Shown here: piece after piece, positions 25,307 through 35,300 of the stretch
How the letters are laid out: each line of letters begins with the position of its first letter
Numbering within the stretch: position 1 is the stretch's first letter
The notes under the pieces: generated by a model
The model's input: the letters and a program-made list of their open reading frames with translations, nothing else
Database searches by the model: none
Told to the model about the DNA's origin: nothing
Program-made: the position numbers and the translations under genes
From: [Flexibacter] sp. ATCC 35208
Lineage (GTDB): Bacteria > Bacteroidota > Bacteroidia > Chitinophagales > Chitinophagaceae
NCBI RefSeq assembly: GCF_001975825.1
Contig: NZ_MTKN01000001.1
Span: forward strand, 62,001-126,000
Direction of reading: 5' to 3'
Length of the DNA: 64,000 bases

Positions 25307-28300
25307 ATGCGATTGAGGTATGCTATTTACCTGGCTGCGCTTTGCGGAATTATCCTTTCCGGTTGCCAGTCAAAGATCAGACCCGGTAATCCCAGGGTAC
25401 TGGTATTCTCGAAAACTGCCGGATTCCACCACGCCTCTATTCCTGCTGGTATTGCGGCGATTGAAAAACTGGGAAAAGAAAATGGATTCGATGTAGACAC
25501 TACTACTAATGCCGAAATGTTCGTAGAAGATACTTTGCAGAAATATGCTGCTGTCATCTTCCTGAACACTACCGGCGATGTACTGAACAATTACCAGGAA
25601 GCAGATTTTGAAAGATATATTCAATCCGGTGGGGGGTATGTAGGTGTACATGCTGCCACGGATACTGAATATGAGTGGGGTTGGTATGGAGGACTGGCGG
25701 GTGCTTACTTTGACAGTCATCCTGCTGGTACACACAAAGCGACACTGATTGTAAAAGATAAGTCCTTTGGTCAGTTGCCCGATAAATGGGAACACGAAGA
25801 CGAATGGTATAACTTCAAAAAGATCAGTCCCAATATCAAAGTTATTATGACGGTGGATGAGAAGACGTATGAAGGCGGGAAGAATGGAGACAATCATCCT
25901 ATAAGCTGGTTCCACGATTATGATGGTGGCCGTGCGTTCTACACAGAACTCGGTCATACAGACGCTGCTTATAAAGAAGAGAATGTGCTGAAATTGTTAT
26001 TGAGCGGTATTAAATATGCCATTGGTAAAAACCAGGTGCTGGATTATAATGTGGCCACTACCCTGAGAGTGCCGGCTGAAGATCGCTTTACCAAGAATAC
26101 CCTTGTATCCGGTGAGTTCTTCGAACCTACTGAGATGACTATTCTGCCTGATCTCAATATCCTCATTGCACAGCGCAGAGGTGAGATCATGTACTTTGAT
26201 CAGCAGGCGCATAAGCTGACGCAGGCTGGTTATTTAAGGGTGTACTACAAAACAGAAGTACCGAATGTGAACGCAGAAGAAGGTGTACTGGGTATCAGTG
26301 CAGATCCTGATTTTGCTACTAACCATTATGTATATATTTATTACTCTCCTGTTGATACCTCAGTGAATAGGTTGAGCCGTTTTACATTTGAAAACGGTCA
26401 GATCGATTCGGCTTCGGAGAAGATAGTGTTGCAGCTATATTCACAGCGTAATATCTGTTGTCATACAGGTGGTTCTATCGCCTTTGGCCCTGATCATTTA
26501 TTGTACCTGTCCACAGGTGATAACTCCACACCGTTCGATGAACCAGGCCAGCAATATGTATCAAAAGGATATGCGCCGTTGGATGATCGTCCGGGTCACC
26601 TGAATTATGATGGTCGTCGTACATCCGCCAATACAAATGATCTGAGAGGAAAGATCCTTCGTTTGAAGATCAATCCGGATGGTACTTATTCCATTCCTGA
26701 GGGGAACCTCTTTAAGAAGGGAACACCAAAGACCCGTCCTGAAATTTATGCAATGGGTACCCGTAACCCTTACCGTATTTCTGTGGACCGTAAAACGGGG
26801 TATGTGTATTGGGGTGAAGTAGGCCCTGATGCAAACAATGATGATCCGGAGCGTGGTCCAAGAGGGTATGATGAAATTAACCAGGCGAAGAAGCCGGGTA
26901 ACTATGGTTATCCGATGTTCGTGGGTAACAACTATGCTTACCATCGTTACGATTACGAAACAGGAAAAGCCGGTGCTGCATTTGATCCTGCAAAACCTGT
27001 GAATGATTCACGTAATAATACCGGTATCAGAGATCTACCACCTGCTACACCAGCGATGATCTGGTATCCGTACGATAAATCGCCTGACTTTCCATCAATG
27101 GGTAGTGGTGGTCGTAATGCCATGGCAGGCCCTGTGTTTTACAATGAGTATTACCCCCAGGAAACACGTTTCCCTGATTACTACAGTGGTAAGTTCTTTA
27201 TTTACGATTGGGTGAGAGGCTGGATCAAAGCGGTAACTTTTGATAAAGATGGAAACCTCTCCAAGACAGAACCATTCATGCCGCATACCAAATTCAATGC
27301 GATCATTGATATGGAAATGGGACCTGATGGCAGACTGTATGTACTGGAATATGGGAATGGCTGGTTTAGTAAGAACAAAGATGCAGGGTTGTCAAGAATT
27401 GACTTTAATGGTGGCAACCGTGCGCCAATAGCGAAGATCCAGGCAGACAAACTATCTGGTGGTTTACCATTCAAAGTGAAACTGAGTGCAAAAGGATCAT
27501 CAGATCCTGACCATGATCCGCTTACTTACATCTGGTACCTGGGTAATGGAAATAAGAAAGAAACGAAAGAACCGGAGACAGAAGTAACGTATGCAGTAGC
27601 TGGTGAATATGCAGTATCAGTAGAAGTGCTGGATGATAAAGGCACCAGTACCCGCAGTGAAGGCATTGCGTTGTACGCAGGTAATGAAACACCGGAAGTA
27701 AAGATCAATATCACGGGTAATAAAACTTTCTACTTCCCAGGCAAACAGGTAGCTTATGATGTACAGGTAAGTGACAAGGAAGATGCTAACAATATAAAAC
27801 CTGAGAACATGTACATCCGTGCAGAATACATGGAAGGTAGCGATCAGGCGGCGATTCCCCAGCAGGGGCATCAGATCATCACAGGGGTGATAGCAGGTAA
27901 GAACCTGTTTGAATCAGGTGATTGTAAGACCTGTCATAAGCTGGATGAAAAATCGATCGGTCCTTCCTTTAAACAGGTAGCGGAGAAATATAAAGATGAT
28001 CCGAATGCGAAAGATTATCTGGCGAATAAGATCATCCAGGGTGGTGGTGGCGTATGGGGCGAAACAGCGATGTCAGCGCATCCTACCCTCACATCAGGAG
28101 AAGCACATCAACTGGCAGATTATGTGATGTCGCAGAGTGGAGATAACAAAGCACCTGCTTCGTTGCCACAGAAAGGAACAGTGTCTCCAACAGCAGGTAA
28201 GCCGGAGAAAGATAATGGTGTGTTGTACCTGATAGCCAGTTATACAGATCAGGGAGGTCCGAATATTCGTCCGCTAACGGGTACGGCTACAGCAATGCTG

Positions 28301-28702
28301 AAGAGCCCTAAACTGGTAGCGGCTAATTATGATCAGTCTTTTGGTGTAACTACGTTTGAAGCAAATGACATCAAGTTCCTGATCCCTACTGCGAACAGCT
28401 GGGTAAGTTATAATAACCTGGATCTGACAGGCGTGACGGGTGTGGGTATCAGCTATTATTCACAGGAGTCTTTGCAGTATGGATATAATGTGCAGTTGTT
28501 CCTGGATAAAGAGAGTGGTACTAAGTTAGGCGAGGTGGTAATAGGGCCGGGAGCTAAAGTAAAAGTACCCAATACAGCTACGATCAACTTTGCACCGGTG
28601 GCAGATGGTAAGCCGCATAATCTGTATATAAAGATTACGGCAGCAGATGCAGGGGAGAAGACATCGTTGGGGATGAGTAGATTTGAATTGTTATCAAAAT
28701 AA
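25307..28702 (+). CDS. Multidomain lipoprotein: ThuA - PQQ/glucose-dehydrogenase-like propeller - PKD - cytochrome c - CBM-like
   Basis: A 1131-residue lipoprotein (LCGIILSGC lipobox). Domain order: ThuA at about 25-245; a soluble-glucose/sorbosone-dehydrogenase-like six-bladed propeller at about 265-690 (NAEEGVLGISADPDF, GGSIAFGPDHLLYLSTGD, GKILRLKINPDG, MGTRNPYRISVD, EMGPDGRLYVLEYG); a PKD domain at about 705-795 (SSDPDHDPLTYIW); a class I cytochrome c with CKTCH at 873-877; and a C-terminal CBM6-like beta domain (about 965-1131). It probably oxidises a sugar at the cell surface and passes electrons to its own heme and to the cytochrome at 23194. Composite proteins of this sort occur in Chitinophaga relatives. 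Confidence 0.9.
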   Translation: MRLRYAIYLAALCGIILSGCQSKIRPGNPRVLVFSKTAGFHHASIPAGIAAIEKLGKENGFDVDTTTNAEMFVEDTLQKYAAVIFLNTTGDVLNNYQEADFERYIQSGGGYVGVHAATDTEYEWGWYGGLAGAYFDSHPAGTHKATLIVKDKSFGQLPDKWEHEDEWYNFKKISPNIKVIMTVDEKTYEGGKNGDNHPISWFHDYDGGRAFYTELGHTDAAYKEENVLKLLLSGIKYAIGKNQVLDYNVATTLRVPAEDRFTKNTLVSGEFFEPTEMTILPDLNILIAQRRGEIMYFDQQAHKLTQAGYLRVYYKTEVPNVNAEEGVLGISADPDFATNHYVYIYYSPVDTSVNRLSRFTFENGQIDSASEKIVLQLYSQRNICCHTGGSIAFGPDHLLYLSTGDNSTPFDEPGQQYVSKGYAPLDDRPGHLNYDGRRTSANTNDLRGKILRLKINPDGTYSIPEGNLFKKGTPKTRPEIYAMGTRNPYRISVDRKTGYVYWGEVGPDANNDDPERGPRGYDEINQAKKPGNYGYPMFVGNNYAYHRYDYETGKAGAAFDPAKPVNDSRNNTGIRDLPPATPAMIWYPYDKSPDFPSMGSGGRNAMAGPVFYNEYYPQETRFPDYYSGKFFIYDWVRGWIKAVTFDKDGNLSKTEPFMPHTKFNAIIDMEMGPDGRLYVLEYGNGWFSKNKDAGLSRIDFNGGNRAPIAKIQADKLSGGLPFKVKLSAKGSSDPDHDPLTYIWYLGNGNKKETKEPETEVTYAVAGEYAVSVEVLDDKGTSTRSEGIALYAGNETPEVKINITGNKTFYFPGKQVAYDVQVSDKEDANNIKPENMYIRAEYMEGSDQAAIPQQGHQIITGVIAGKNLFESGDCKTCHKLDEKSIGPSFKQVAEKYKDDPNAKDYLANKIIQGGGGVWGETAMSAHPTLTSGEAHQLADYVMSQSGDNKAPASLPQKGTVSPTAGKPEKDNGVLYLIASYTDQGGPNIRPLTGTATAMLKSPKLVAANYDQSFGVTTFEANDIKFLIPTANSWVSYNNLDLTGVTGVGISYYSQESLQYGYNVQLFLDKESGTKLGEVVIGPGAKVKVPNTATINFAPVADGKPHNLYIKITAADAGEKTSLGMSRFELLSK

Positions 28703-28726
28703 ATTGCAATTATTATCGAAATAAAT
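28686..28726 (+). repeat. Post-stop echo of the multidomain dehydrogenase 3' end, 22-bp period
   Basis: AATTGTTATCAAAATAAAT (28686-28704, contains the stop TAA) is repeated as AATTATTATCGAAATAAAT at 28708-28726; 17 of 19 bases match. Confidence 0.7.
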
Positions 28727-28728
28727 GC

Positions 28729-28758
28729 AACGGCCTGCGGTGATCACCGCAGGCCGTT
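28729..28758. terminator. Bidirectional terminator, 30-bp perfect palindrome
   Basis: AACGGCCTGCGGTGA followed at once by its complement TCACCGCAGGCCGTT, then TTCTTTT. It lies between the convergent genes ending at 28702 and 28764. Its arm contains the GGCCTGCGG word seen near other terminators in the window. Confidence 0.9.
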
Positions 28759-28763
28759 TTCTT

Positions 28764-29075
28764 TTAAGCATAAATACTTACAATCTCAATCGTATACCAC
28801 TCGCCGATTCTCAGGATCACGCCTGATATATCAAGCTCCGCCTTCATTCCAACAGCCACAAATTCACTCTCCCCTTCATCACTGAAATAATAAGGCCCAT
28901 ACACAGCAGCACCCAGATTAAACTGAATTGAAACAGGAATATGATCGTGGGCGATGATACAATAATCAACCATACCTAAGGAACTCTCGCTAAGACCTGT
29001 AACAGGCCAGGTAATAGACTCAGCAGCGGCCACGATTTTAGAATAACGAACAGGCAAAATGGAAAAACCGGACAT
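28764..29075 (-). CDS. Hypothetical protein
   Basis: A 103-residue protein that I do not recognise. It has no signal peptide or membrane helix. It is rich in short beta-like stretches (DYCIIAHDHIPVSIQF, WYTIEIVSIYA), suggesting a small beta-barrel or sandwich. It ends next to the 28729-28758 terminator and starts about 100 bp from the end of the next leftward gene, which supports it as a real gene. Confidence 0.55.
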   Translation of the reverse strand: MSGFSILPVRYSKIVAAAESITWPVTGLSESSLGMVDYCIIAHDHIPVSIQFNLGAAVYGPYYFSDEGESEFVAVGMKAELDISGVILRIGEWYTIEIVSIYA

Positions 29076-29180
29076 ATATTACGAGGAGTGCAGGTGTTTT
29101 GGGATCAATCTTCTCATGAGTAGGATGTGGGTTATCAGGAAAACAAAACTTAATCCTACTGAAGATAAAGATTATTCCCC

Positions 29181-29561
29181 TTATTTCCCTGCTTTTTTAC
29201 GTCCGGCATAAATATAATTGATCATCAAAACAGCGATCAGGATGAACAGGCCAAAGAACTCCCTGGTTTCTTCAATCCATGGCTGCGAGGCTTTCATGGT
29301 CTCTGCAATGTTCTCCCCATGATGTTTGGTCGCCCAATCCCATACACCATTCTGATCAAAGAATTTATAGACTGCATAACACAGATATACCAGACTACCT
29401 GCTACATATGCTTTTTTATAAAATTTGCCCATGGCTGCCAGTGCACAGCATGCAGCTCCGTACAAATAGATAGGCATCCAGATATATGGATCCGGATCAT
29501 TGTATTGCAATCCTGCGAAAATGATGAAGAGGATGCACCATATAATGTTGAATAATTTCAT
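29181..29561 (-). CDS. TMEM220-like membrane protein
   Basis: A protein of about 126 residues with four hydrophobic helices (about residues 3-20, 26-43, 48-66 and 100-119). The motif FAGLQYNDPDPYIWMPIYL between the first two helices is the hallmark of the TMEM220 family, whose function is unknown. ATG 29561 is chosen over 29594 because the first helix then starts at once (MKLFNIIWCILFIIF). Confidence 0.8.
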   Translation of the reverse strand: MKLFNIIWCILFIIFAGLQYNDPDPYIWMPIYLYGAACCALAAMGKFYKKAYVAGSLVYLCYAVYKFFDQNGVWDWATKHHGENIAETMKASQPWIEETREFFGLFILIAVLMINYIYAGRKKAGK

Positions 29562-29609
29562 AAAGAGACCTGATGTTGTAGAATATTTCACCAATATATA
29601 AAAAAAATA

Positions 29610-29617
29610 TACCTTTG
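29610..29617 (+). promoter_or_regulatory. Probable -7 element of the rtcB-prfH operon
   Basis: TACCTTTG fits TAnnTTTG. It lies 44 bp before a small upstream frame and 173 bp before rtcB. The -33 region has no TTG at the usual distance. Confidence 0.5.
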
Positions 29618-29660
29618 CCCCGAATTCCTTATTTCATCACTTTTTAAAACACAAGGAATC

Positions 29661-29705
29661 ATGCTGAACCGTACCCACATATCACCCATCGATCTTGCCG
29701 CATAG
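29661..29705 (+). CDS. Short upstream reading frame (14 residues) before rtcB, candidate leader peptide
   Basis: ATG preceded by ACAAGGAATC, then MLNRTHISPIDLAA and TAG. A hairpin (CTTGCCG 29694-29700 / CGGCAGG 29708-29714) has the stop codon in its loop. The frame ends 84 bp before the rtcB ATG. The placement suggests translation-linked control of rtcB-prfH, but a chance frame of this size cannot be excluded. Confidence 0.4.
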   Translation: MLNRTHISPIDLAA

Positions 29706-29789
29706 TCCGGCAGGACACCCCGTTTCCAATTAATTTTTCCTGATTAAAAATTTAGTTGCGGCATTGCTATGCCCGCACGAAGCATTCTT

Positions 29790-31190
29790 ATGAGCAATTT
29801 AAAAGCAAAAGAGCTCAGCAGGATCGGCTATACAGACGATCGTGCCCGGAGCCTTGTGATTAATATATTTTCTAAACACTTTAAGCATCATACAAAAGAA
29901 GAAGCGATCTCTTTATTGATTGATATTAAAGACAATCCCACTACTTATCGTAATGATGAAGTACTGGGAAAAATAGCTGCGACCTTCCTTGATGAAGTAG
30001 CAGTAAAACCTTTCCGTGCACATACCCTCCTGGAAACAACAGGTGATGTAAAAGTGTATGGCGCCAAAGAAATAGAAGCCGGTGCCAAAAGACAAATGGA
30101 GATAGCGATGACGCTGCCCGTTGCTGTGCAGGGCGCTTTAATGCCTGATGCACATACAGGCTATGGGCTGCCTATTGGTGGTGTGCTCGCTACGCACAAT
30201 GCGGTGATCCCTTATGCAGTAGGTGTGGATATCGGGTGCAGAATGGCACTCTCTATCTTAGATACAGGCGAGAGTTTTCTGAAGCGATATTCTTTTCAGT
30301 TAAAAACTGCGTTGAAAAATTTCACGCACTTTGGATTGGAAGGTGGATTGGATATAGCGCAGGAACATGCTGTGCTGGATCATTCTACATTCAAAGAAAC
30401 TGATTTGTTAAGAAGGTTGCAGTCAAAAGCAGCCAGGCAGTTAGGTACATCAGGTACCGGAAATCACTTTGTGGAATTTGGCCTGATCACCTTGAATGAA
30501 GACAATGCATTGGGCATTGCAGCAGGTGAGTATCTCGCACTCTTATCACACTCAGGTAGCAGGGGGTTAGGTGCTGCAATTGCGCAGTATTATACAAAGA
30601 TCGCGATGGATACCTGCAAGTTGCCCAGGGAGGCACAACAACTGGCGTGGTTAGATCTCGACACACAGGCAGGACAGGAGTACTGGATGAGTATGCAGCT
30701 GGCAGGTGATTATGCCAAAGCATGTCATGACAGGATTCATGCAAATCTGCTGAAAGAAACGGGTTTGCAGGCACTGGCTACGATTGAGAACCATCACAAC
30801 TTTGCATGGGAAGATACGTTGGCAGATGGCCGCAAAGCGATCATCCACCGGAAAGGTGCGACGCCTGCGCATGCAGGTGAGTTAGGTATTATTCCGGGTA
30901 GTATGACGACTGCAGCTTACCTGGTATCAGGCAAAGGTGTACCGGCTTCTTTGTACTCTGCCTCACATGGTGCAGGCAGGGCCATGAGTCGCACCCGCGC
31001 AAAAGAAAACGTAACTATGTCTGCACTGAAGAAAATGTTGGCCGATGCCAATGTTACACTCATCGGTGGGAGCGTAGAAGAAAATCCGCTGGCATACAAA
31101 GACATAGAACGTGTGATAGATGCACAGCGGGAGTTAGTAAACATTGAGGGAAGATTCGTTCCCCGCATAGTAAGAATGTATAAAGAATAA
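29790..31190 (+). CDS. rtcB: RNA-splicing ligase RtcB family protein (RtcB2 type, paired with PrfH)
   Basis: A protein of about 466 residues that ligates RNA 2',3'-cyclic phosphate (or 3'-phosphate) and 5'-OH ends with GTP and Mn2+. Visible motifs: PDAHTGYGLPIGGV, GVDIGCRMA with the metal cysteine, GTSGTGNHFVEFG, SHSGSRG, and SASHGAGRAMSRT with the catalytic histidine that takes the GMP. ATG 29790 (MSNLKAKEL) is preferred over 29769. prfH starts 3 bp after the stop. RtcB linked to PrfH is known to repair 16S rRNA cleaved at the decoding centre by ribotoxins, so this is probably a rescue system and not tRNA splicing. Confidence 0.93.
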   Translation: MSNLKAKELSRIGYTDDRARSLVINIFSKHFKHHTKEEAISLLIDIKDNPTTYRNDEVLGKIAATFLDEVAVKPFRAHTLLETTGDVKVYGAKEIEAGAKRQMEIAMTLPVAVQGALMPDAHTGYGLPIGGVLATHNAVIPYAVGVDIGCRMALSILDTGESFLKRYSFQLKTALKNFTHFGLEGGLDIAQEHAVLDHSTFKETDLLRRLQSKAARQLGTSGTGNHFVEFGLITLNEDNALGIAAGEYLALLSHSGSRGLGAAIAQYYTKIAMDTCKLPREAQQLAWLDLDTQAGQEYWMSMQLAGDYAKACHDRIHANLLKETGLQALATIENHHNFAWEDTLADGRKAIIHRKGATPAHAGELGIIPGSMTTAAYLVSGKGVPASLYSASHGAGRAMSRTRAKENVTMSALKKMLADANVTLIGGSVEENPLAYKDIERVIDAQRELVNIEGRFVPRIVRMYKE

Positions 31191-31193
31191 GTA

Positions 31194-31805
31194 ATGGACA
31201 AAGCTATTATACAAATAACGGCTGGCAGAGGGCCTGCGGAATGTAGCAGGGTGGTGGCCAAAGTAACTGAAAGGTTATTTGCACAATGCCGGAAAGGAGG
31301 CATTGAAATAGAATTACTGGATAGTACACCGGGTGATCTGAAAGGCACCTTCTTATCCACATTGTTGTCAGTGCGTGGTGATATTGACAACTTATCAAAA
31401 GAATGGGCGGGCACAGTACAGTGGATTGCCCGTAGTCCATATAGAAAGTTTCACAAGCGAAAGAACTGGTTTGTGGGGGTGGCGTTTTTTGATGTAGCGA
31501 AACAGTTGCAGTTCAATATGGCGGATGTGAGAATGGAAACATGCAGAGCATCAGGGCCTGGTGGGCAGCATGTGAATAAGGTGGAAACTGCGGTGCGTGG
31601 TACACATATACCTTCGGGTATACAGGTGCTGGCGATGGATAGCCGTTCTCAATGGGAGAACAAACAGCTTTGTCTGAAAAGACTGGAGGCGAAGGTGCAG
31701 GCATGGCAGGGTGAAAAGCTGATCAGGCAGCAACAGGAGCAATGGCAGGAGCACAATGAACTGGAAAGAGGATGTGCTGTGAAGACGATAGAAGAAGCGC
31801 TGTAA
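31194..31805 (+). CDS. prfH: Peptide chain release factor homologue PrfH
   Basis: A 203-residue class I release-factor-like protein, much shorter than RF1/RF2 (about 360), with the catalytic GGQ in CRASGPGGQHVNKVETAVRG that triggers peptidyl-tRNA hydrolysis. The rest of the domain 3 fold (MDSRSQWENKQLCLKRLE) is conserved, and the N-terminal region ITAGRGPAECSRVVAKV is that of PrfH. It follows rtcB by 3 bp. PrfH frees stalled peptide chains from ribosomes with a damaged decoding centre so that RtcB can reseal the rRNA (known for this pair). Confidence 0.93.
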   Translation: MDKAIIQITAGRGPAECSRVVAKVTERLFAQCRKGGIEIELLDSTPGDLKGTFLSTLLSVRGDIDNLSKEWAGTVQWIARSPYRKFHKRKNWFVGVAFFDVAKQLQFNMADVRMETCRASGPGGQHVNKVETAVRGTHIPSGIQVLAMDSRSQWENKQLCLKRLEAKVQAWQGEKLIRQQQEQWQEHNELERGCAVKTIEEAL

Positions 31806-31890
31806 TGATGAGTAATTGTATAAAATACGTTTAATAAAACATGCATGAAATAGGAAATTCCCCAATGGGGAATGAAAACCATTTTCAAAG

Positions 31891-31921
31891 AAAAATGTCC
31901 GCTTTACAGGCGGGCATTTTT
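31891..31921 (+). terminator. Terminator of the rtcB-prfH operon
   Basis: AAAAATGTCCGC (31891-31902) pairs with GCGGGCATTTTT (31910-31921) with one wobble pair and a 7-nt loop. A smaller palindrome ATTCCCC-AAT-GGGGAAT precedes it at 31857-31873. Confidence 0.85.
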
Positions 31922-32316
31922 GTGCACAAAAAAAAATCTTTGCATAAAACAAATGAATGTGTTAATTTGGTAAGCGTAACCAAAGTCTAATATCCACGAT
32001 TATTATTCTAAACAACGTTATGACATGAGAACAAGCTGTATGTAGTATCTAGTTTGTACGCCTGTGCAAAAGTGCCCTCCTGAAATAGTGCTGTAGCAAA
32101 TACCCAATAAAAATAAACCTTGACCGGAATTGTAACACCCTCCCACTGCATTCGCGGGCAGTGTGAAGAGCATTAGTATCTCCGACTGGCATTATTGCAA
32201 AACCCTCTTTAATTACCCGGATTATGCTGTAACCGGCTCTTATCGCTGTGTCTTTTTCTCAACAAAAGGACCAGGATCAGGCCATTCATTCACCTAAAAA
32301 AACAACGTTTCACGTT
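31922..32316. other. Upstream region of the susC/susD operon
   Basis: No gene seen. It holds an inverted repeat TTTGGT-(7 nt)-ACCAAA at 31966-31984, which could be an operator, and the 12-mer CCGGAATTGTAA at 32124-32135 that also occurs upstream of the second susC at 52105-52116. Confidence 0.4.
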
Positions 32317-35300
32317 ATGAAGAAACATGTATGCCGCACCATTATATGGTGCTGGGCCTTGTTGCTGCTTGCCGGTAACGTACTAGCCCAAACCCGTATA
32401 ACTGGTAGAGTTACTGACAAATCCTCCGGCAATCCCTTGCCCGGTGTTACTGTAGCAGTAAAAGGTTCAAACAGAGGTGGTGCCACTGACCCAAGTGGAC
32501 ATTACACATTACAAGCTAAAAAAGGTGATGTCCTTATTTTCTCTTTCGTCGGCTATACTTCGCAGGAAGTAGCTGTAGGTGATGGCCCCTCACTCGACGT
32601 TATTCTCTCCGAAAAAATCGGTTCGCTCGATGAAGTTGTTGTAACCGGTTATGCCACTCAACGTAAAAAAGATCTGACAGGTGCTGTATCTGTTGTGAAT
32701 GTAGACCAGATCACCCGCCAACCTACTGCACAGGTGAGCAACCAGTTGCAGGGGCAGGTATCAGGTATCATGGTACTCGGCTCCGGTCAGCCCGGTGAAG
32801 AGCCACAGGTACGCATTCGTGGTGTGAATACTTTTGGTAACAACACCCCGCTCTATGTAATTGATGGTGTGCCAACACAAAATATTGTGGACATCAACCC
32901 AAATGATGTGGAATCCATGCAGGTACTGAAAGATGCAGGTTCTGCCTCCATCTATGGTGCCAGAGCAGCAAACGGTGTGATCATCATCACCACAAAAAAA
33001 GGTAAGCCAGGCAAAGTAAGAGTGACTTACGATGCATACTATGGTCGTCAGGTACCTAAAGGTGGTAATGTGTGGCACCTGCTGAATTCACAGGAGCAGG
33101 CTAACCTGAAATGGATGGCGCTGAAAAATACGGATCCGAATATTGTGTACAACGATGGTCTGTATGGCTCGGGTGCTACTCCTGTTTTACCTGATTACAT
33201 TGCTCCCGGTGGTTTGAAAGAAGGTGATCCGGGTGTAAATCCTTCTTTGTATAATGTAGATCCGAATTATAAAAACCCTTCAGACCTGGATAATTTCTAT
33301 CGTATTACCAAGGCTAACAAGCAAGGTACTGATTGGTTCCATGAGATCTTCAAACCAGCACCTATCACCAGTCACAACGTTTCAGTTAGTGGCTCCAGCG
33401 ATCAGGGTAGTTATTTCCTCTCTTTCTATTATTTTAACCAGGAAGGTACGCTGAAAAATACTTACCTGAAACGCTATGCGATCCGCTCAAATAGTAGCTT
33501 CAATGTGAGTCAGCATATCAGGATAGGTGAGAATATTGAATACTCTCTCATCGACAATCCACAGATCGATGCACTCACAGAAGGTAGTGGAATTGGTATG
33601 GCTTTCCGCGAGCAGCCTATTATTCCGGTATACGATATCAAAGGTAACTATGGTGGTTCTTTCAGTACCAACAGTGCCCAGCTGGGTAATGCGCGTAACC
33701 CTGTTGCGATCCAGGATCGTATCCGTAATAACAAAGGATTGGGCTCACGCCTGTTGGGCAACATGTTCCTGGAAGCAGATGTGCTGAAAGTATTTACACT
33801 CCGTACGTCATTCGGTGGTGAAATCTTCTCATCCAGCACACACACCTTTACCTATCCGGAATATGAAAATGCGGAAAACAACAAAACGAATTCATATACC
33901 GAAGGTTCCAGCAACGGTTACAACTGGACATGGACCAATACCCTAACTTTCCGCCAGAAATTTGGCAGACATAATATTACTGCTTTAATTGGTTCTGAAG
34001 CTTACGACAACCATGGTCGCACGCTTACCGGGACTACACAGAATTACTTCATTTTCGATCCTAACTTCACCAATCTTTCTACCGGTACCGGTACGCAGAC
34101 AACTGGCAGTGGCACCTATTCAGATGGGTTGTTCTCCCTGTTCGGTCGTGTGGATTATAGTTACCACGATCGTTATTTGTTAGGTGCGGTTATTCGTCGT
34201 GATGGTTCCAGTAAGTTCGGTGCTAACTACCGCTATGGTTGGTTCCCGGCTATAAGTGCTGGTTGGCGCATTTCTCAGGAGGCTTTCCTGAAAGATGTAT
34301 CCTGGCTATCAGACCTGAAGATCAGGGGTGGCTATGGCATCATGGGTAACCAGCTCAATGTGGAAAGTTCAAACGCCTTTACACAATATGGTTTGAACAA
34401 AGGATCTTCTTTCTATGACCTGAATGGTACATCCAACACGCTGGTATCTGGTTTTACCAAAACACACATTGGTAACCCGGATGCGAAATGGGAAAGCAAC
34501 ATCAACTCCAACATAGGTATTGATGCGAGCTTCTTCAAAGGTAAAGTGGAAGTGAGTGCAGACTATTACTACAAGAAAGTAAAAGATCTGTTGTACAAGC
34601 CTGAAATTTCTGCTACTGCTGGTCGTACAGATCCTCCTACTGTGAATATTGCACAGATGGAAAACCATGGTATAGACCTGTCCATCACAGCTACTGGTAT
34701 ACACCTGACGAAAGAACTCACGTTCAAAGCAAATGCTACGTTCACTACTTTCAAGAACAAGATTGTAGCTATTTCTTATGATGCGCCTTATTTTGACCAG
34801 GAGTCACGTCGTTTCAATGGTAGCTTCATCATTCGTAACGCAGTAGGACAGCCGGTATCCAGTTTCTTTGGTTATAAGACAATCGGTTTCTGGAATGAAC
34901 AGGATGAGATCACAGCTGCTAACCTGGAAGCACAGAAAGCAACCGGCAATAGTAGTGCTACCTACCAATCACAGGCAGCGCTGGGCCGTTTCCGCTATGC
35001 GGATATCAACCATGATGGTCAGATCACTGAAGCAGACAGAACATTCCTTGGTAATCCTAATCCAGATTTCAGCTATGGTCTGAACCTGGAACTTGATTAT
35101 AAAAACTTTGATTTCAGCATCTTCCTGTATGGTGTACAAGGTAATCAGATCTGGAACCAGGTTCGCTGGTGGACTGACTACTATGCTAACTTTGCAGGTG
35201 CAAAAAGTAAGACAGCGCTCTATGATTCATGGAGACCTGATCATCACAATGCTACTGCTCCTATTCAGGAAAATGACAACTCTTTCAGTACGAACAACGT

